Shown: positions 63,401 to 64,000 of the stretch, piece after piece
How positions within the stretch are numbered: the first letter of the stretch is position 1
How the letters are laid out: each line of letters begins with the position of its first letter
The notes under the pieces: generated by a model
Told to the model about the DNA's origin: nothing
Database searches by the model: none
The model's input: the letters and a program-made list of their open reading frames with translations, nothing else
Made by a program: the position numbers and the translations under genes
DNA from: Opisthorchis felineus
Taxonomy: Eukaryota; Platyhelminthes; Trematoda; Opisthorchiida; Opisthorchiidae
NCBI GenBank assembly: GCA_004794785.1
Contig: SJOL01006601.1
Coordinates: forward strand, 614,900 to 678,899
Reading direction: 5' to 3'
Length of the DNA stretch: 64,000 nt

Positions 63401-63892
63401 ATTCTGATGGATATTTCATGTTACATCAGGGCTGAGCGATTTTTTTCAGTTTACCTTCCAGATAGGTATGAGCAGAATCGAACCGTTTTAAGCAAAGTCC
63501 GCTGGCCCTATTGGTGTTACACGTGCTCTTGACCCGTTGAAATTTTTCGACCAGCCTTTATAACTGCGCAATCGTCTGTGCACTGCATCCCTATTTGCTG
63601 TAGTGGAGAACGCGTTTCTAGTACCACGCAACAGCCTACCGATGGGCCACAACATATGAAGTTGACTTGGATGCCTACTCCCAACCCACCACTGTTTTCA
63701 GGGATTGCCGAAACGGGTGTTGTGTTTAGCACTCTGAACGTTTCGATTTTTTCCCTCCATACCCGAATCAGGCTTGGGATTTCCAGTTGGACCAAGCGGA
63801 TCCATGGAGCCATCGCCCACGATCGCAACGATGTTTGCGCCGAACGATTGGTCTGCATGGTTTTACGGTCCATCAACGAAGCTCCATTTAAC
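42001..63892 (-). CDS. Gene A: multi-exon protein-coding gene, family not recognised
   Basis: Sixteen candidate exons on the minus strand, from 63892 down to a stop codon at 42001-42003, were found by reading for acceptors, donors and an open frame. The last five exons (45097 to 42001) join without a phase conflict, and so do the exons from 63892 to 50425. Phase is unreconciled at two places (50425 to 49993, and 49588 to 45097), where small exons are probably missing. The protein mixes beta-rich stretches such as KLLVIVYVVKRNN with a C-terminal hydrophobic segment (FAVPALLVIVQLTLLG) followed by a basic tail. The segment GGVVNCQLLVPPDM and the following FRITVAS and LMLPLFAAL have spacing reminiscent of an REJ module, but I cannot confirm this. 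Introns hold a Penelope-like insertion (43.8-44.8 kb). The 5' end may lie beyond the window. If the GTGAGT at 42250 is a real donor, the gene could continue into gene B. Confidence 0.6.
42567..42716 (-). CDS. Gene A exon a15
   Basis: Acceptor AATGACGTTCTCAG and donor AGAAG|GTAACA. It encodes LCMDIQNVAEPGVTKTAALG, then MLCARGLDRVLLMFQPKTSP. Only this frame is open. The intron to the next exon is about 109 bases. Confidence 0.75.
43124..43153 (-). CDS. Gene A exon a14 (30-base microexon)
   Basis: Very strong acceptor (CTACTCATCTCTCTATCAG) and donor (ATGC|GTAAGA). The frame MLDSSAYKH fits phase 2 on both sides and joins smoothly to the exons either side. Confidence 0.55.
43496..43574 (-). CDS. 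Gene A exon a13
   Basis: Acceptor CTGGTTAATTTGAAAG and donor TGTGC|GTATGT. Reads ASVSPSVGLDAVPSFLVATR and VSILC, phase 1 in and phase 2 out, in agreement with both neighbours. A GTGAGC four bases beyond the chosen donor is an alternative but breaks phase. Confidence 0.5.
43780..44790 (+). mobile_element. Penelope-like element, broken, with reverse transcriptase core
   Basis: The RT frame reads DKLAMGSPSG, then after a frameshift GPLFANIFITCLEVNLLLP, and FDWYYRYTDDAFVSVKQELG with the YxDD catalytic motif (Y-T-D-D). LPFLDGMFKREVSGSIQ follows, as expected after the palm in Penelope-like RTs. Near 44665 the tail DPKIAFKVMY matches the end of the GIY-YIG endonuclease region. Stops and frameshifts show it is dead. 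It lies in the gene A intron between 43574 and 44990, antisense to the gene. Confidence 0.8.
44990..45097 (-). CDS. Gene A exon a12
   Basis: Acceptor GGGATTATTTTCAG. It encodes IPKNQNVDTGEIFRVFKVV, then ELDSAKVAVAKWLDSL, ending at CTTG|GTACGC in phase 1, which fits the next exon. The frame stays open past the chosen donor to 44820. It lies just downstream (on the plus strand) of a Penelope-like insertion, so an element origin is not excluded. Confidence 0.4.
45100..49580. other. Presumed gene A intron with unassigned open frames
   Basis: Holds frames of 97 codons (45735-46028, plus) and 158 codons (47685-48161, minus) that I could not tie to splice sites or families. An exon entering in phase 0 and leaving in phase 1 should lie here if gene A is continuous. 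Confidence 0.4.
49588..49682 (-). CDS. Gene A exon a11
   Basis: Excellent borders: acceptor CTTTCTCACAG and donor AAAGT|GTAAGT. It encodes MSVCTSLEEVLGFPLDPEML and LHDITKEGCES, phase 1 in and phase 0 out. The internal ATG is not taken as a start because the upstream exon fits. Confidence 0.75.
49850..49993 (-). CDS. Gene A exon a10
   Basis: Acceptor CATGCATGCCAG. It encodes VIPNIFGGRAKPEMSCEQAL, then FRKPIDYIRPIDRKKILPPD. The donor that fits the next exon is AACG|GTGTTC, which is poor; a GTAATT 13 bases upstream of it is the alternative. The open frame continues to 49719 through a hydrophobic run, so intron retention cannot be excluded. Confidence 0.55.
50425..50588 (-). CDS. Gene A exon a9
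   Basis: Acceptor TGCTTCTCAG and donor GAAGAG|GTAAAC. It encodes FQIKGLNLCRIRELFRFSLT, then LSGLHTTPCADSPRS, then FLWLIGGFNVQLILILLEE. Phase 1 in is given by the CTCAG acceptor; a second acceptor 8 bases on would give phase 0. The frame stays open upstream to 50676, into a repeat. Confidence 0.75.
50660..50960 (+). repeat. Dispersed repeat family V, copy 3, with a tRNA-like head
   Basis: CGGCTGACTCCTCG, TTACTCTTCCTCTGAGCC and GATGTGAGGAGATTTGG match copies 1 and 2. On the reverse strand GGTCGTGGGTTCTAAACCC at 50660-50685 resembles a tRNA B box. Adjacent to gene A exon a9. Confidence 0.5.
51009..51044 (-). CDS. Gene A exon a8 (36-base microexon)
   Basis: Near-consensus borders: acceptor CTACTTCTTGCCATTCAG and donor GTTG|GTAAGT. 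Only one frame is open and it reads EGGTRSVNTIV, phase 1 in and phase 1 out. Confidence 0.6.
51290..51350 (-). CDS. Gene A exon a7
   Basis: Acceptor AACGTTCCACAG. The frame PTGQKLLVIVYVVKRNNSLL runs to a donor TTGA|GTGTTT that is weak but gives the phase 1 needed downstream. A different frame from the same acceptor (NWTEIISNCLC, ending at 51315 or 51267) is open too, so the product of this exon is uncertain. Confidence 0.4.
51429..51465 (-). CDS. Gene A exon a6 (37-base microexon)
   Basis: Acceptor GATCAACCCAG and donor ACTG|GTGAGT. Reads VSIDLISSIQTL, phase 2 in and phase 0 out. A shorter version from the TAG at 51442 is possible. Confidence 0.5.
52182..52299 (-). mobile_element. Retrozyme-like repeat R7, decayed
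   Basis: Keeps TCATAAG, TTCTTCGACA, CCCAC and TTACGTTCTACTT in the family order, but the ribozyme core is scrambled (GGTGAGC for CTGATGAGC). An old copy inside a gene A intron. Confidence 0.55.
53354..53389 (-). CDS. Gene A exon a5 (36-base microexon)
   Basis: A very good acceptor (pyrimidine-rich, TTTGTTTGTTTAG) and donor (ACAG|GTAAGC) bound 36 bases. The frame that fits the neighbours reads FSLGGREFIRN; a second frame, SPLADVSSYVT, is open too. Phase 2 in and out. Confidence 0.55.
53400..57930. other. Presumed gene A intron
   Basis: No exon needed by phase and none seen. Short open frames only. Confidence 0.45.
57933..58050 (-). CDS. Gene A exon a4
   Basis: Enters in phase 1 after GAATCAAG and leaves in phase 2 at ACAG|GTATAG, which fits both flanking exons. 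It encodes SVPSERNGIPFDWMQNSV, then TENCFNSTGIRNSGCPASTN. The frame is also open upstream and downstream (57842-58069), so the borders are less certain than the coding call. Confidence 0.6.
59097..59334 (-). CDS. Gene A exon a3
   Basis: Strong acceptor (CTCACTTCAG) and donor (TACG|GTAGGT) frame 79 codons with good codon choice: LPQIASDFFNSLEYHC, then MELDMVPVDKALIHIAVDV, then NIQDPFAELWLNTML and LKLQPSEDYYG. One of the clearest exons in the window. The alternating hydrophobic pattern suggests beta strands. Family not recognised. Confidence 0.8.
59462..59625 (-). CDS. Gene A exon a2
   Basis: Acceptor TTCTTTTGAAG and donor GATTTG|GTGAGC. It encodes FLATQKTMTLNCFDKTVILL and continues to VMIQKSDPGEKGCDL. 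It enters in phase 1 and leaves in phase 0, matching both neighbours. An internal GTGAGA...TTTAG pair of 43 bases looks like a tiny intron, but removing it breaks the frame, so it is kept as exon. Confidence 0.65.
60690..60750. repeat. Imperfect tandem repeat of TTTCTGCCCA
   Basis: About five irregular units of TTTCTGCCCATT type in a presumed gene A intron. Confidence 0.75.
61180..61330 (-). mobile_element. Retrozyme-like repeat R9, strongly decayed
   Basis: TTCATCAGGTAAGCATAGCC at 61203 aligns to the family TCATCAGGTAGGCGCAGTCC; the GAAA side is lost. Flanks keep only patches of similarity. Confidence 0.4.
63167..63532 (+). CDS. 121-codon open frame, unrecognised
   Basis: Reads VCPLQEILYFNRPTVVNRLS, then QEIILPNLAEFGWIQSNKIF, ending in a TGA. 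An acceptor-like TTGCCTTCAG precedes it at 63176. No recognisable domain. Confidence 0.22.
   Translation: MPSESETNRISNKVCPLQEILYFNRPTVVNRLSIRGETRAQPVVKQEIILPNLAEFGWIQSNKIFWLHTLTKNRLDGKILMDISCYIRAERFFSVYLPDRYEQNRTVLSKVRWPYWCYTCS
63690..63892 (-). CDS. Gene A exon a1 (most upstream candidate)
   Basis: The acceptor is CCCGTCAACAG and the donor AGTG|GTGGGT. The frame encodes LNGASLMDRKTMQTNRS and continues through SLRSWAMAPWIRLVQLE to SAIPENS, ending in phase 1, which matches the next exon. The plus strand is also open here, so strand choice is not certain; codon choice and splice sites favour minus. Confidence 0.4.
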
Positions 63893-64000
63893 CTGTTGAC
63901 GGGAGCCGACCCAACACACACATTAGCTTTTGCAATATGTTAATATATTTCTCAGATCGGCGGGCAAGTGGCAAAAATGCAGGTATGTAATTATTCTCGA

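Larger units (their letters stand above)
59630..63685. other. Presumed gene A intron
   Basis: Contains a decayed retrozyme copy (61.2 kb), an imperfect tandem repeat (60.7 kb) and open frames at 62640-62981 (plus) and 62780-63028 (minus) that compete with each other. Confidence 0.4.

Noticed and set aside
63578..63943. 121-codon plus-strand open frame over gene A exon a1
   Set aside because: Opposite strand of a better-supported exon with matching splice phase; treated as a shadow.

Overview
The window reads as a stretch of metazoan nuclear genome, most likely from a parasitic flatworm and probably a digenean fluke (inference). It is AT-rich. Coding sequence sits in short exons with GT-AG borders and long introns, there are no prokaryotic operons, and the repeats include Penelope-like elements with a GIY-YIG tail, an RTE-type LINE and a hammerhead-ribozyme retrozyme family. 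The organism call rests on element types remembered from flukes, not on a database search.

Host genes lie mainly on the minus strand, and I built them by hand from splice sites and reading phase. Gene B (about 17.1 kb down to 5.0 kb) has ten exons from 16.9 kb to 10.0 kb that join in phase, with two possible 3' ends (4967-5149, or 2493-2527 plus 2178-2379). It encodes a cysteine-rich, extracellular-looking protein I do not recognise. Gene A (about 63.9 kb down to 42.0 kb) has sixteen candidate exons, many of 30-60 bases. They join in phase except at two gaps, and the chain ends in a 457-base terminal exon with a stop codon. One stretch has residue spacing faintly like an REJ (polycystin/sperm-receptor) module, but this is a suggestion only. 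The two genes could be parts of one larger gene if a GTGAGT donor inside gene A's last exon is used. A few plus-strand exon candidates (19 kb, 22 kb) and isolated long ORFs are weaker.

The middle (24-45 kb) is a repeat-rich stretch. Its main content is a dispersed family of about 307 bp units carrying a type I hammerhead ribozyme whose stem III is the palindrome ACCGGU with no loop. Copies occur at 25.0, 28.8-29.2, 31.4-31.9, 33.1-33.4, 36.8 and 38.8-39.0 kb, with decayed relics at 52.2 and 61.2 kb. Some are partial tandem dimers and some are head-to-head inverted. Only the copy at 38.8 kb keeps every catalytic-core base. Broken Penelope-like elements (17.8, 32.3, 36.0 and 43.8-44.8 kb) and an internally deleted RTE LINE (34.7-35.5 kb) lie in the same stretch and are possible sources of reverse transcriptase for the ribozyme repeats. 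Two further dispersed repeat families and several AT microsatellites fill other introns and gaps.

All exon calls are manual, without alignment or transcript data. Splice-phase consistency is the main support.
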